From Amphiura filiformis (lineage: Eukaryota; Echinodermata; Ophiuroidea; Amphilepidida; Amphiuridae): 64,000 bases of DNA. Position numbers and translations under genes: made by a program. The DNA is taken from the NCBI RefSeq assembly GCF_039555335.1, contig NC_092640.1:38980295-39044294 (forward strand), read 5' to 3'. Every line of letters begins with the position of its first letter. Position 1 is the stretch's first letter. Shown piece by piece: positions 22,160-34,547 of the stretch. Below the pieces are notes generated by a model. It had not been told where the DNA came from. It saw only the letters and a list, made by a program, of their open reading frames with translations, and did not search any database.

Positions 22160-24400
22160 CACAAATAGTACCTGCTCAAGGAATTTGAGCGATTTACAAT
22201 GTACACACAGTATGGTTTGATTTTGGCAGGCATTTGAATGTTTGAATGTCCAATGGAATTGAGGTGCCACGGTCAATTTCTTGAGAATGTGTCACCTGTG
22301 AAAGGAGTGTGTGCATGTTTTATGCAAAGCGCCCTCATATTGTATGATCTTTTTTGGACATAAAATGGTCATTTTAAGAAAACGACAACTCCAATATTTA
22401 TGCAACTTTCATAAATGGAATTCTAGACATCAATTTTATGCAAACCAACAACAAAAAATGAAAATATTGATTTTCAGCCCCCCCTCTCAATATACTTGTT
22501 TTGGCGGCACCTGTACTCATTTTTGGCTGATTTGGATCAGGAGATCATACCACATCAAATAAGCTAGTTCAAGTCATAAATTTCCACTCAGCAACAGCAG
22601 ATCACCTCAGCAGAGCAGCCAATCAGAGACAAGTGCATTTCAACGCAGTTAATACACGGTGTATGCTAAAAAATACGCTCTCATCAAAGATTTACTGCAA
22701 ACTATTATAAAATTTATAGTCAACAAGGATAGTAATTAGTATAGGAGAGAGCGGACTTGGGTTATTTCACTGGCAACTTCATGACTTGCAGCTCAAAAAC
22801 AAAACATTCCAAGCACTTTTTTGACGTAAAAGAGCTGAATCGGTGATGCAAACTCCAAAACTTTCGCGCAGCACGAGCGCTTGAACTTGAAGTATGCTCG
22901 CTTTGACGGCGATTTACGCTCTCGCGTATCAAGCATTCTCAAGCGCAGGCCTTATATTAAGTATGCCTGGACCAGGAGCTAAAAAGAGCTCCTGTTCCCA
23001 AAGATGGCTCCTGGGTCCTATAGTTTACAGTGTAAAATATTGGACACACCAGGAGCTAAAACTGGGCAGCCATGGGGTAAAAAAAAAGCCTGGGTGCCTG
23101 CTTAATATTTATAAGCCTTGTTCAAGTGCGTTTGACAGTTTTTTACTGCTTGATGCTATTCTGCATTTATTCAAAATAGCGAGTTTCACAAAAAGTGTGA
23201 TGTATTTTTCTTTTTAAAAAATCCCCTCATTTCACACATTCTTTGCCACTTTCCACTCATCTAATTGTCTTTTCATGTGATGGAAGTGATGCTGCTTTTA
23301 AGTTTTATGAAGGTATGTTTCTTGCTTCTTTAATAATTTTTAAATTGTTTTTTGAGACAAAAACTTCCTAGCAAAATAGCTGTTTTCACTTTCAGTTTCA
23401 CAAAGGTTGTTTCGACCTTGATTTTTACCCCATGATTTCCCTCATTTATCGAAGCCCTGCCCTCCTTCCAATACAAAGTACCTTGACTTCAAAGTGTTTG
23501 GCAACTGTTTAACCTTGATGCAAAAGTAAACCTTGATGCAAACATAATAATTTAGCCCCTATTATAGTATATTATAGCGAGGGTGATCTAAAGGAAAAGA
23601 TCACCATGATTTTATACATGATTGTATTTTTTAATATCACAATTCACATTCCTCAATTTTTTAAAAACTCAAAAGTCACATGACTATGAGTGCCAAAGCC
23701 TGTTTCATGTATTGACATAAATGCACACAATAAAAACCATTCTTGCATAAAATAATGAATAATGAAAAATCGGCGGCATGAGATTTGAAAAACGGCCGGA
23801 CGCAAATCTGAAAATTTGATTCACATGGCCTATAATTATCATGGCATGTCCAACATGTGCAATGCTTTGTAGGCAAAAGTAATCGATATCGGCAACGCAC
23901 GGACTTTTACGTTCATTCAACATTTTCAATATCATTTTTCCCAAGTCAATCGACACACAATTACAATCCCACTCTCTAAACTTTAAAAGTAAACAAATGT
24001 GTACAAAATACTGTAACTCAAAAACGTAAATTTCAATACTTACTATGTGTAATTTCTGGTTAAAAAGCCTGCGATTAGTGGGACGCAGGTTGTAAATTTC
24101 AGTGATGCTGCTCAAGTGAAATAATTAGTACCAGCCGTATAGATCGTGAACGCTACACGCGTGTTTGATAATGCTTTTACACACGTTATGAACGTTCCGT
24201 ATGCGAGCGATCTTTAAAAGTTGGATTGAGATTATAAATTTGGCGTGGCCGTGTAGCCTCTTTTGTACATCGTGATGCTTCAATGGGCAGTACAATGGAT
24301 TTGTGTTTGCTTTGTGGTATACTGTGAAAGAGACATATGCAAAATTTTAGGGGGCAATCTTTATTTATTTGAATAATGTGCTGAGCATTCATCTATGGTG
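22160..24400. other. No gene recognised; dispersed repeat remnants
   Basis: 22563-22745 is a decayed reverse copy of the palindromic element at 48027-48247 (shared GCAGCCAATCAGAGACAAGTG). 23990-24110 and 24180-24380 resemble 47140-47420. No coding frame has domain or splice support. Confidence 0.45.
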
Positions 24401-24426
24401 CTGGCACTGCTGAGAGTGATGAATAC

Positions 24427-24593
24427 AATTCAGCATCGAAGTGGTTACGTAATTCTCTTGGTTACCGGATCACGCTACTTTGGTATGCCTTCGAGTGCCA
24501 TATACTTTATGTGGTGATCATTTCGATCGTGGTTCATTACTCTAGCGCGTGATCCCGTTGACATAGTAACATTACGTAACTTCGATACTGAAT
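24427..24593. mobile_element. Palindromic MITE
   Basis: The arms ATTCAGCATCGAAGTGGTTA and the mirror TACGTAACTTCGATACTGAA pair over about 50 bp. The core GGATCACGCTA with GTGATCATTTCGATCGTGG is related to the inner element at 33113-33303. Confidence 0.7.
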
Positions 24594-24810
24594 ATTGGCA
24601 ATATGTTTGTTATCTATAATAACATAAATTTTTTTAACAAAAAAATTGCAGATTTCAATGATGAAATTATGCAAATTAATATGCTAATTAGCTAATTAAT
24701 TGGTATGGTGTTCCATCTACCCCTGCATTTACCCCACAACAGATCCACTTGACTATGGAACACGGTTGACTACCGGTATTATAACATGTTAATAATTTTT
24801 TTTTGCTTAA

Positions 24811-25124
24811 AGGAGGATTTCGTGATCCTATCATCCTCTTTTTATGACATTTTTCAGTACATATCCACGAAAAAAGCTTATTTCCAAAATTTCAGTTGAT
24901 TCCGATTTTGCATTTGCGAGTTATGCATGATTATGTGTAGGCCTATTACTGCTCCATAGACATTAGACATGTGTTGTATTTGGCGATATTTTTGCTAAAC
25001 GAATTAATCTGCAAGAAATATTTGGTACATAAACATTATATAGCCAGAGGTATCCAGTGGTGTAAAAATCTCAACTTTTTTTGGGAAAAGTGGGGGATGA
25101 GGCTGTGGATCACGAAATGCCCCT
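24811..25124 (+). mobile_element. piggyBac-type MITE flanked by TTAA
   Basis: The left end AGGAGGATTTCGTGATCC and right end GGATCACGAAATGCCCCT are inverted copies. TTAA sits at 24807-24810 and 25125-25128. A second copy in the opposite orientation is at 28016-28349. TTAA duplication is characteristic of piggyBac-type elements. Confidence 0.8.
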
Positions 25125-25312
25125 TTAAAATGGTTTATATAAATTATTATGAAATTATGACTATGTAGGCCTACTACCATGACTACAAATAACTAATTCA
25201 TGGTATCATACTGCAGTTACTGTCCGTTTTCCTATACACAATACACAGTGCTCTTTCCCATTGACGCGTGACCTCTACAAATAGCCCTACGTTAAAAGTA
25301 TGGGGATATGAC

Positions 25313-25622
25313 TAGTTAACGTCGCTGTGTGAAAAATAACCGGCCAATATTAAAAGTACTCTTCTAAAGTTCTAGAAAATATAGTTTTTTAACATGTCCT
25401 AAATTTTTAGCTAATTTAGATGTTTGGAAATATATGCGTACTTTGGTGTTTTAGTTAATGTTATAGGTAGTTAACGTCGCTGTGTGAAAAATAACCGGCC
25501 AATATTAAAAGTACTCTTCTAAAATTCTAGACAATATAGTTTTGTAACATGTCCTAAATTTTTAGCTAGTTTAGGTGTTTGGAGAGGGTCGCACTTTTGT
25601 GTTTTAGGAAGGATATGTAAAC
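25313..25622 (+). repeat. 155-bp tandem duplication
   Basis: Two copies, each starting near TAGTTAACGTCGCTGTGTGA and sharing AATAACCGGCCAATATTAAA and CATGTCCTAAATTTTTAGCT. The second copy diverges towards its end. Confidence 0.8.
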
Positions 25623-27175
25623 GACAGATAACACCAAAAATATGAAGAAATTATTTCCAAACCGTGTTAAGTCAACAATCATTATGTTGCTCATTTTCAA
25701 GAATGCTGGTTTACAAAAAGCAGGCCATTGTCTCATTTCGTGAACAAAGGTACACATACCATTGTTTCCTTTCGTTTCCTTTATAATCGGTTACCCAACT
25801 GAAGCTATAATACCAGCTTTATTGCGATATCGCACATGAAAACAGACACATGTGCACCAGAGAAGATCCGATTTAAGAGTGAGCTGTTTCAATGAGTGTT
25901 ATCTGCTAGCTTTTAATGGGGTTTAAGTCCTGCAAAGGTCGAGATGAATTCTACTGTAGACATGACTGCATCATGTACCATGTAGATTAGGCCCCTATTG
26001 ATTTTATCAAAATCTGATAACCATTTTTACGTGGTATTTTCAATACCATGTTATAAAAAATCATGAACACAAAATTATTGTTAATTGTTATTCTTTTGTT
26101 CAGTCACATCGTCACAAAATATATGTTAAATAAAATATTCTGATGTCTTTTCAATGTAGATATATATAGTTATGAATATAGGCTCCTTGCAAGTAATGCC
26201 CCTTGTTCCAATTACCGATATCCCAATCCCATTAGGCCTCCCCAATTTGTTGGGGTACTGGAACACCCGCATGACCATGTATGTATTTGGCGTATTTGGA
26301 CTGAGAACTAGCTTAATCTGTCAAGTTGTAGTACTAATACTATTATCTACTTTATTGAAACAAAAAAATCATATAGGGCCTATGGATAGGCCCTACCCTC
26401 CCGTGATATACCCCGGTATTAGTGTTCATTTTGATTAGGTATATTATCACTTTGAACAGGACCGTCGCTAGACCATTTTCTCGGGGGGGTCGAGAAATGT
26501 ATTTTTGCTGGCACCTGGGCATGACAACATGATTGGCATTGCAACCACTAGCTCATCGGATTGAAGACACCCCTCCCACAACTGTAGCCAAGCTGTCCCA
26601 GAAATTCTTTACCAGGAAAAGCGCACGAAAAATTGCTAAAGTGCCATTTTAATGCTAAATTTCAAAGGGGGATATATGTAGCCTACCGAGTCACCGACGA
26701 GTCAGTGGCCAATTTCAAATCGTCCCACTGATCTGCTAAAAATACAGTTTACATGCTAAAATGAACAAAATTGAGGACAGCTGTTTCCTTATCGTGCCAT
26801 AAGGAAGATGCATATGCCTTTTACAACTTTTGGTTAACTTTGTCCCGGTATTTTGATCCAGCTAACGAGTTTTATGTTTTTTCCAGGCATCAAAGGAGCT
26901 GCTAGCACTTTATGATTTAGGCCTTTAGAAAAGGATGGAATTATAACTCTTATTTTTAAGATTCGTGTTCAAGTAAAACTAACTACTCATAGAAAGTCTT
27001 TACCGAGATAAAGCGCGCGAAGCGCGCTGCACTAATTTGGCATTTTAATGGGCCAAAAATGGGGTTCATCATGGTCCTAGGAAAATGTAAATCGTAAATT
27101 TTGTCAGAACATTTCTGTCGACTGAACAGGGGAGGGGACTGCACCCCGGGGACTGCACATGGCTGCACATTAATC
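25623..27175. other. No gene recognised
   Basis: Mostly AT-rich sequence. A transposon-end-like CAGGACCGTCGCTAGACC is present near 26458 and a GCGCGCGAAGCGCGC-type motif near 27013. Nothing supports the open frames at 26172-26438 or 26983-27279. Confidence 0.4.
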
Positions 27176-27179
27176 CATG

Positions 27180-27590
27180 CAGTGCTGGATTTACCTTTTT
27201 TGGGCCCTGTGGGCCCTGGGCCAGGGCAAAATACGGAGGCTCCCAATCTCACCGTGCGGAGGAAGGCATATGAACTCAAGTAGCCAAGTTTTGATTTATA
27301 AATAAGGCTTTAAGGGGGCCCGGGCATGCCTGATCCAGGGGGCAAGATCGACAGTGGCGGAGACGACCATATTTTATTCTGATTCACATGATTCAAGACA
27401 TTTGCGCGCGAAGTGCGCAAAAAATTTGATATTTCAGACAATTTAAGCCCCCAAAATTCTGAAATTTTACCATATTTTGGCCCAAAACATGGTGTTTTGG
27501 GGCTATAAAAAAGGAACATGCACAGAACAATTTTGGAGGCCCTTTACCCGGGCCCATCTGGCCCAATGGTAGATGGTAAATCCAGCCCTG
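27180..27590. mobile_element. hAT-like MITE (CAG-GCTGGATTTACC ends)
   Basis: The left end CAGTGCTGGATTTACC and right end GGTAAATCCAGCCCTG are inverted copies, with GGGCCC-rich subterminal sequence on both sides. The flanks match at only 5 of 8 bases, so the target duplication is uncertain. Confidence 0.65.
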
Positions 27591-28015
27591 GTCCCATGGG
27601 TAATCTCCATTGGTGCTGATGAAGGGCGCAGTGCATAGGGGTGACGGGATGCGGACATATTTTTTGTCGATCTTGCAAAATCATTATTTCTTTGTCCACA
27701 TCAGCTCAACGCGTCTGGTGAACATCATTGTATATATAGGGCCACAATATATACCGGCTCAAATTACGAACTTATTGTAGGCCTACTGTAGTTTTTATCC
27801 CCTGCCCCCTCGCTCTCTCATGTGATGTTATAGATCCACATCTCTCCCTCCCTTTCTCTCCCTCCCACCCATTCTCTAGCTCCTATTCCTTTCTCTCTTT
27901 TCCCTTTTTAGGGATCGCCAGGGGGAGGGGGTCGACATCAGTCGCACCCCCACACACCCATGGTTCATACGGCCCTGACTTTGAACCTGATCAAAATGAA
28001 TAGTTTCCGTTTTAA

Positions 28016-28349
28016 AAGGGCATTTCGTGATCCACAGCCTTCCCCCCCTACTTTTCTCAAAAAAAGTTGAGATTTTTATACCACTGAAAACCTCTGGCTA
28101 CATGTACCAAAAATTTCTTGCAGATTAATTCGTTGAGCAAAATTATCGTCAAATTTGAATTTCGTTCTGCATACCAGAACGAAATTACAACAGTGGCCTA
28201 TATGCTATAGAGCAGTGTAAGACGCATAATCATGCATAACTCGCAAACGCAAAATCGGAATCAACTGAAATTTTGGGAATAAGCTTTTTTCGTGGATATC
28301 TACTGAAAAATGTCATAAAAAGAGGATGCTACGATCACGAAATCCTCCT
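28016..28349 (-). mobile_element. piggyBac-type MITE, second copy
   Basis: Ends AAGGGCATTTCGTGATCC and GATCACGAAATCCTCCT are flanked by TTAA (28012-28015, 28350-28353). It is related along its length to 24811-25124 in reverse orientation, with an extra insert near 28155-28200. Confidence 0.8.
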
Positions 28350-28689
28350 TTAAGTAAGCCTAACTATTTAAATTGAAAAGATCTCCAGTATTTGACAAGA
28401 TTATCCATTTCAATTTGAAAAGGTTCTATTATATCCCCCTCGGAGAAGACAAACTATTCAAGTTTCATTTTTGATATAAAGAACCTATTTATTTTGCACA
28501 AGAACCTATTTATTTTGCACAAGAACCTATTCATTTTTTTTTTTTTTGACATGAATAATCTTATCAAATTTGATGAGTTTCTTGTCATTTTGATGAGAAT
28601 ATCCGATTCAAGAGAAATAGGCATATGTTCATTTTGAAGAGAATCCCCATCCGAATAGTTTCCTTTGTCAAATTTGACAAGTTTCTATT

Positions 28690-28840
28690 CAAAAACGAAT
28701 AGGACCTAGATCGTTTTAAGAGTGTTCTCTAGGGGGTTTATCCCTCAGAATCTCAGGCCTCATCCTTCATCACAGTTCCTCGAGCACTGCTGGAAAAGAC
28801 CGAAAACTACTGACAATTATTTTTTTTTTTTAGGGGGGTC
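28690..28840 (-). repeat. Dispersed repeat shared with 47760-47860
   Basis: The segments GGGGGTTTATCCCTCAGAAT, CAGTTCCTCGAGCACTG and GACCGAAAACTACTGACAAT recur as reverse complements inside the element at 47649-47996. Confidence 0.65.
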
Positions 28841-28854
28841 CATAGCTCCCTCAT

Positions 28855-30940
28855 CATTTATACTCACATCCTCCTACATACTGAAGATAACATTATACCT
28901 ACCTTGCTATCTACTGAAGATAGCTTTATACAAACCTTGATATCTACTGAAGATAGCTTGATACGCACACCTTATCTACTGAAGATAACTTTATACCCAC
29001 ACCTTGCTATCGTCTGAAGATAGCTTTATACCCCCACTTTAATTGCTATCTATACCAGGTCTACCGAAAATAGCTTTATACCAACACCTTGCTATCTACC
29101 GAGGATAGCTTTATGCTCACCTTGATATCTACTGAAGATAACTTTATACGCACACCTTGCTATCTACCGAAGATAGCTTTATACGCACACCTTTAATTGC
29201 TATCTACCGAATATAGCTTTATACGCACACCTTTAATTGCTATCTACCGAATATAGCTTTATACCAACACTTTGCTATCTACTGAAGATAGTTTTATGCT
29301 CACCTTGATATCTACTGAAGATAGCTTTATACGCACACCTTACAATATCTACTGAATATAACTTTATACCCCGACACCTTGCTATCTACTGACTGAAGAT
29401 AGCTTTATACCCTCAATTTAATTGCTATCTACTGATGGTAGCGTTATACCCACACCTTGCTATCAACTGAAGATAGCTTTATATTTAACTTGATATCTAC
29501 TGAAGATAACTTTATACCCACACCTTGATATCTACTGAAGATAGCTTTATACTAACATGCTGCTGCTACATACTGAAGCTGACTTTATACGCACACCTTG
29601 CTATCTACTGAAGATAGTTTTACACTCACATCCTGCTACATACTGAAGATAACTTTATACCCACACCTTGCTATCTACTGAATGAAGATAGCTTTATACC
29701 CACACCTTACTTTATCTACTCAAGATAACTATATACCCACACTTTGCTATCTACTGAAGATAGCTTTATACTCGCATCCTGCTACATATATCGCTTTATA
29801 CCCACACCATGCGATATCTACTGAAGATTACTTTATCCCCACACCTTGCTATCTAGGCCTACTGAAGATAGCTTTATACCCTCAATTTAATTGCTATCCA
29901 CTGAAGATAGCTTTGTTCCCCCCTCTTGCTACTTCTAGAGATAGTTTTTCTCCCACTCCTTGCTGTCTACTGATAACTTTATACCCACACCTTGCTATCT
30001 ACTGAAGATAGCTTTACACCAACACCTTACTTTATCTACTCAAGATAATTATATACCCACACTTTGCTATCTACTGAAGATAGCTTTATACCATCGCTTT
30101 ATACCCACACCTTGCCTTGCGATATCTACTGAAGATTACCTTATAGTATACCCACGTATATCCTTGCTATCTACTGGAGATAGTTTTATATCCTCAATTT
30201 AATTGCTATCTACTGAAGATAGCTTTATACTCAAACATTGCTATCTATCGAAGATAGCTTTATACCCACACCTTAATTTTGCTATATCTACTGACGATAA
30301 CTTTGTACCCATGTACCTCAGTGCTATCTACTGAAGATAGCTATATACCCACACCTTAATTTTGATATATCTACTGAAGATAGATTTATACCCACACCTT
30401 GATATCTACTGAAGATAGCATTATACCCATACGATCTACTCATATATACACACCACTATATCTACTGAATATGCTAAAGATAGATAATCACACCTTGCTA
30501 TCTACTGAACATAGCTTTATATTTATACACTTTGCTATCTACTGAAGATAGCTTTATACCCACACCTTGCCATATCTACTGAAGATTACATTATACCCAC
30601 ACCCTGCTATCTACTGAAGATAGCTTTATACCCCACTTTAATTGTATCTACCGAAAATAGCTTTATACTCCCACCTTGTTATCTACTGAAGAGAGATTTA
30701 TAAGCTTTACTCACATCCTGCTACATATATCGCTTTATACCCACACCTTGCTATATCTACTGAAGATAACCTTATCCCCACACCTTGCTATCTACTGAAG
30801 ATAACCTTATCCCCACACCTTGCTATATCTACTGAAGATAACCTTATCCCCACACCTTGCTATAGCTTTATACCCTCAATTTAATTACTATCTAGCTACC
30901 GAAGATAGCTTTATACTCACACCTTGCTATCTACTGAAGA
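28855..30940 (+). repeat. 2.1-kb minisatellite of 35-bp hairpin units
   Basis: About 50 degenerate units of consensus CTATCTACTGAAGATAG plus CTTTATACCCACACCTTG. In most units the first part can form a six-base-pair hairpin (CTATCT, loop ACTGA, AGATAG). Some units carry loop variants (ACCGA) or stem mismatches, and a few longer units have TTTAATTG inserted. The Leu/Ile/Tyr-rich frames reading through are products of the repeat and not genes. Confidence 0.9.
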
Positions 30941-31560
30941 CTTCAGGAAATTTTGAAAGAAATGGACCAATCTCAGGAAATTTTTACTCTACCCTAGTGC
31001 AAAAGGATAGGGACAAGTGCATTTCCAGGATTTTGCCGTTTCTCAGGAAATTTTGACAACATCAAGTGGCATCTCTATCTCTGGGCGCATTAGTCCACTC
31101 AAACCCACCCATAGATATACAAAAAAATCTCTGAAAAGGTACCCCCAAACTGTGGCACGTCCCTGTATACCTTCAACCAGGAAGACCCCCCCCCCCCAAT
31201 CTGTCATGTGTAAAAGGGGTGGGGGAAAAGATTAGCATCTCTGTGCGCCCAATTGACAGGCACATTTGGGCAAAAGTGCCCAAATTAGGTGATTTTTGTG
31301 ACAAATTGGTATGGGTTGCAAAAACTAAGCTTAGAGAAAGTCAGCATCCAAAAGTTTGTGGCACATCCCCATACAATTTTATTTGAAGAACCCCCCCCCC
31401 CCTCGCAAGGGGGAACCAATTACCCTCTTCTTATGGCAAGCTGGAAATTTTGCAAAATTTGAACATTCTCATCCTGCTTTTCTACGCTATTTGATCTGAC
31501 CTCAGTGGATATGGTGGGCTTGTCCATCCATGCTTTCTAAATATTAATACTATAATAGAT
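30941..31560. other. No gene recognised
   Basis: It contains CAGGAAATTTT repeats at about 30953-31055 and a poly-C run at 31180-31195, with a second at 31390-31402. No supported gene. Confidence 0.4.
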
Positions 31561-31564
31561 GTTA

Positions 31565-31985
31565 GGTGCTACTATAGCTTATTATGAGCCGGGGGGTTCC
31601 AAATGGTGTGCCAAAAATCGCTTCCCCCTCTCGGCCTGCCAAAATCGCTTGCCCCCCCCCTGCCAACAAATCTTTGCCCCCCCCCTACATATGCCAAGTT
31701 TTTGGGATCCGAATTTGCTCATCTTAAATGGTTGTCCAGATATATGTTGCGAGTGCAGCGAGCATGAAAATTTGCACATTTAAGTGTTTCCGTACTGTTT
31801 CCTAGGCCTTTTTACAGTGTTTCATTTAAAATGCGCCCCATGAATATTATGCCAAAAATCGCTTGGCCCCCCACCCTTGGCTTGCCAAAAATGGCTTGCC
31901 CCCCTTTTTGGCTCACTCGCCAAAAATTTCTTGCCAAACCAATTGTACCCCCACCCATCAGGGCTCATAATTATTGCACAGCCCC
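31565..31985. repeat. C-rich repeat with CATAATTATTGCACAG end
   Basis: It shares the CCAAAAATCGCTTCCCCCTC segment, the GCCAAGTTTTTGGGATCC segment and the terminal GGGCTCATAATTATTGCACA with 4049-5271 and 12780-13015. Confidence 0.6.
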
Positions 31986-32154
31986 TTAATTAAACAACTG
32001 ATGGTCGGATTGAGTTTTCATGGCCAAAACAGGATAGTTCAGTCATCGACAAATGTGGGAGGTGGGTAACTCGATTGAAAACCTCATCCCCCCACTTTAC
32101 CCCATCAAAATGCAGATTTTGGTATCAGGTGAAAGCTCATTTTTCTCATTAACT

Positions 32155-32373
32155 TACTATAGTCTGTCCAGATAGAAGTACAAAGTAAATAGACCTCGGA
32201 AACTGGAGGTATGAGAATAATTATTTCAGTGCAATGCTTCTTTGGTGCGCCAACTGCTGCGCGATTTGTGCACCACGCTCTTTAAGCGTCGCGTCGCACT
32301 TGTGTGTGACGCAAAGCATCGACCCCCGATGCCACCGATTTGGTTTGAACTTCTAAGTGGACAGACTGTAGTA
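32155..32373. mobile_element. Palindromic MITE (ACTATAGTCTGTCCA ends)
   Basis: The left end ACTATAGTCTGTCCAGATAG and the right end (mirror: AAGTGGACAGACTGTAGT) form arms of about 25 bp. The interior is CpG-rich (GCGTCGCGTCGCAC), without a coding frame I can support. Confidence 0.65.
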
Positions 32374-32439
32374 TTAGGCATTTCAAACTGGAAGTTTCAA
32401 AGAAATCATAAAACTGTCAAACCTAGACTCGACTGTAGT

Positions 32440-32765
32440 TTCCCACGTTTGAGACTAATTCAACAGTTTTTTTGATGATATCTTTGGAAATACACCAATT
32501 TCAATTTGGAACTCCTAATCTCAATATTTAATGAGAAAAAATAGGTTCTTTCATATGATATCAATTTATTACATGATCGTTATTGTCATTAATAAAAAAC
32601 ACTGCAGAATCTGAGAATCATATTGAATTTATTGCTTTTCAAGGAACACTTGCATTTTCTTTTTTTACACGAATGCTTGAAAAGGATGACTTTTTATGTA
32701 ATATTTAAGTTATAAAGAATTTGATTTTCCAAATATATCGGGTCACCTTCCTTATAAAGAGCACC
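32440..32765 (-). repeat. Dispersed repeat, reverse copy of 57905-58330
   Basis: AAAGAATTTGATTTTCCAAA, the GGGTCACCTTCC segment and the GAGACTAATTCAACAG segment match the left arm of the foldback element at 57905 in the opposite orientation, with many substitutions. Confidence 0.55.
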
Positions 32766-33047
32766 TTGGATTGGGGCAAATAGCCTTAAGACTAAGCCTT
32801 TTAAAAGACTAAGAAATTGCTGTAAACTCTTTTACGAGAGCTTACTTCCGCGATGTTGACAACGCAACACATATGGCATCAGAATTAATGTGATCAAGCA
32901 TACATACTACGCTTCATAGGCGCCTTGTTTAACATCGCGGAAGCTCGCTCTCATTCAAGGTTTACAGCAAAATACAATAGGATAAAATCAACTGCTAAGT
33001 TTGTATGAATGCCACCACAGGTCTTATGATCTACTTCCACAAATACT

Positions 33048-33517
33048 AGTACCGTATTCATTCCAATAAGCGCCCATAACCCAATAAGCGCCCACCCAGG
33101 GAATACAGTGAAATTCGCTGTCGTAGTGCACGTTAGAATATGACCGTTGCTAGGCCAACTGGATCACGCTTTCTTTGTTACGAACCACTGATCGAAATGA
33201 TCACAACACAAAGCCTATGGCATATCAAAATTCGGAACAGGTGTATGAGCCCAGCCTTGGGAGCAGTAACCGTTGGTTACTAACGTGCACTACGACAGCG
33301 AATAGCTTGAGGATTTGAAGTCCTGTGTAAACTTGCAATACATTTACTGCTTCAGAAAAGCTACTGGAATATCTTGGGACCCTATTATAACATAGGTAAA
33401 TTTGTCTCTAATAACCGGCCCTTACAAAAAAATTAGGTAAACCAGGTAAAAAATAAGCGCTCACCCAAAATGGCTTTGTAAAGCGCCCTGGGCGCTTATT
33501 GGAATGAATACGGTACT
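33048..33517. mobile_element. MITE (AATAAGCGCCC type) downstream of copy B, with a nested palindrome
   Basis: The ends AGTACCGTATTCATTCCAAT and its mirror GGAATGAATACGGTACT enclose repeated AAGCGCCC motifs. A second palindrome with ends ATTCGCTGTCGTAGTGCACG lies inside at 33113-33303. The matching place past copy A reads CCACAAATACTCAATTGAAG without the element, so insertion followed the gene duplication. Confidence 0.8.
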
Positions 33518-33567
33518 CAATGGAAGAATTTACACAACCAATAAATATTTCCTTGAGAACTCAAGAT

Positions 33568-33573
33568 TTTATT
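33568..33573 (-). terminator. Poly(A) signal AATAAA, copy B
   Basis: AATAAA on the minus strand followed by GTTCTCAAGG and TTGGTTGTG. It aligns with the signal at 14476-14481 of copy A. Confidence 0.6.
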
Positions 33574-33683
33574 TGTTTGAACATGTAAAACACATTGATA
33601 ACATCACTTTAAAAAACATCCAAGACATAACCACACTTACATGGAATTAGTAGTTACACTCAACAATATACATCTACTTGCTT

Positions 33684-33914
33684 CAGGCCTGTACGCAGCC
33701 TCCCCCAAAAAAAACCCTCCCCAAATTTGCAAAAGTACACAAAAAGTCCCAAATATCACAATTTGCGATTTTGTTTACGCTTTTTGGTTTAAAAAGCTCC
33801 AAATTTTGAGAAGCCCACTTTTCACAAAATTTCCCACCCCTCTTGAAAAAAGTCAATTTGTTCGAAATCAGCAACCCCCTCCCCCCCCCAAAAAAAATCC
33901 TGCGTACGGGCCTG
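33684..33914. mobile_element. hAT-type MITE (CAGGCCTGTACGCAG ends)
   Basis: The left end CAGGCCTGTACGCAG and right end CTGCGTACGGGCCTG are flanked by the perfect 8-bp duplication ACTTGCTT (33676-33683, 33915-33922). It lies in the 3' UTR of copy B and is absent from copy A. A related end (GCGTACGGGCCTG) occurs near 49476. Confidence 0.85.
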
Positions 33915-34547
33915 ACTTGCTTATATTTAGTAAGGACCTCACAACTGTAAAAATTGTCTTTCAATGTTGAACTGACACTAGGGAACGGGGACAAATTAAA
34001 AAAAAAATTCTCCATGTCAATCATTATTTCAGATGATGAGCAAATGCACTAGTTACGGACGGATTGCACGGAGCAGCTGGACAACTTAATACCATATCCA
34101 TTTCAGTTTACACCACGGGATGAATAGTCATATTTTACCATTTTACTGAACAGTGATAGCTTCTGAAAATAGTCAAATCCATTCCTAAGAGAGAACAAAT
34201 TATTACTTGTATCCCTTTGTTTCATTTTGTAAATGATCTGGCTAAAGAAATCAACAATATTTGTGTCTGAAAGATTTGAGTTGGTGTAGCACGGTTCACA
34301 TCCTGTATTTACCGACCCATAATACAGTTTGTTTTTTTAAAGTAATAATTATGTACATTTCCTCACTTGCCAACGTATCATTCACAAGTACCAAAAACGT
34401 TTATAAAATAGTCCTGAAACAAATTGTTTGCCATTCAAATAACAACTAAATACAATTACAAATAGGCCAAACACAAAGATAATGAGGTTACGACACGGAC
34501 ACGGTATCAATTCATTCTATCTACCCACCTGTTCTGCTTGTACATGG

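Noticed and set aside
22860..22935. CpG-richer patch as promoter of copy A
   Set aside because: No matching patch aligned to the region upstream of copy B and no first exon could be linked to it.
28855..30940. CRISPR-like array
   Set aside because: Units are contiguous and degenerate, the linkers are repeats rather than unique spacers, and the DNA is eukaryotic. It is a minisatellite.
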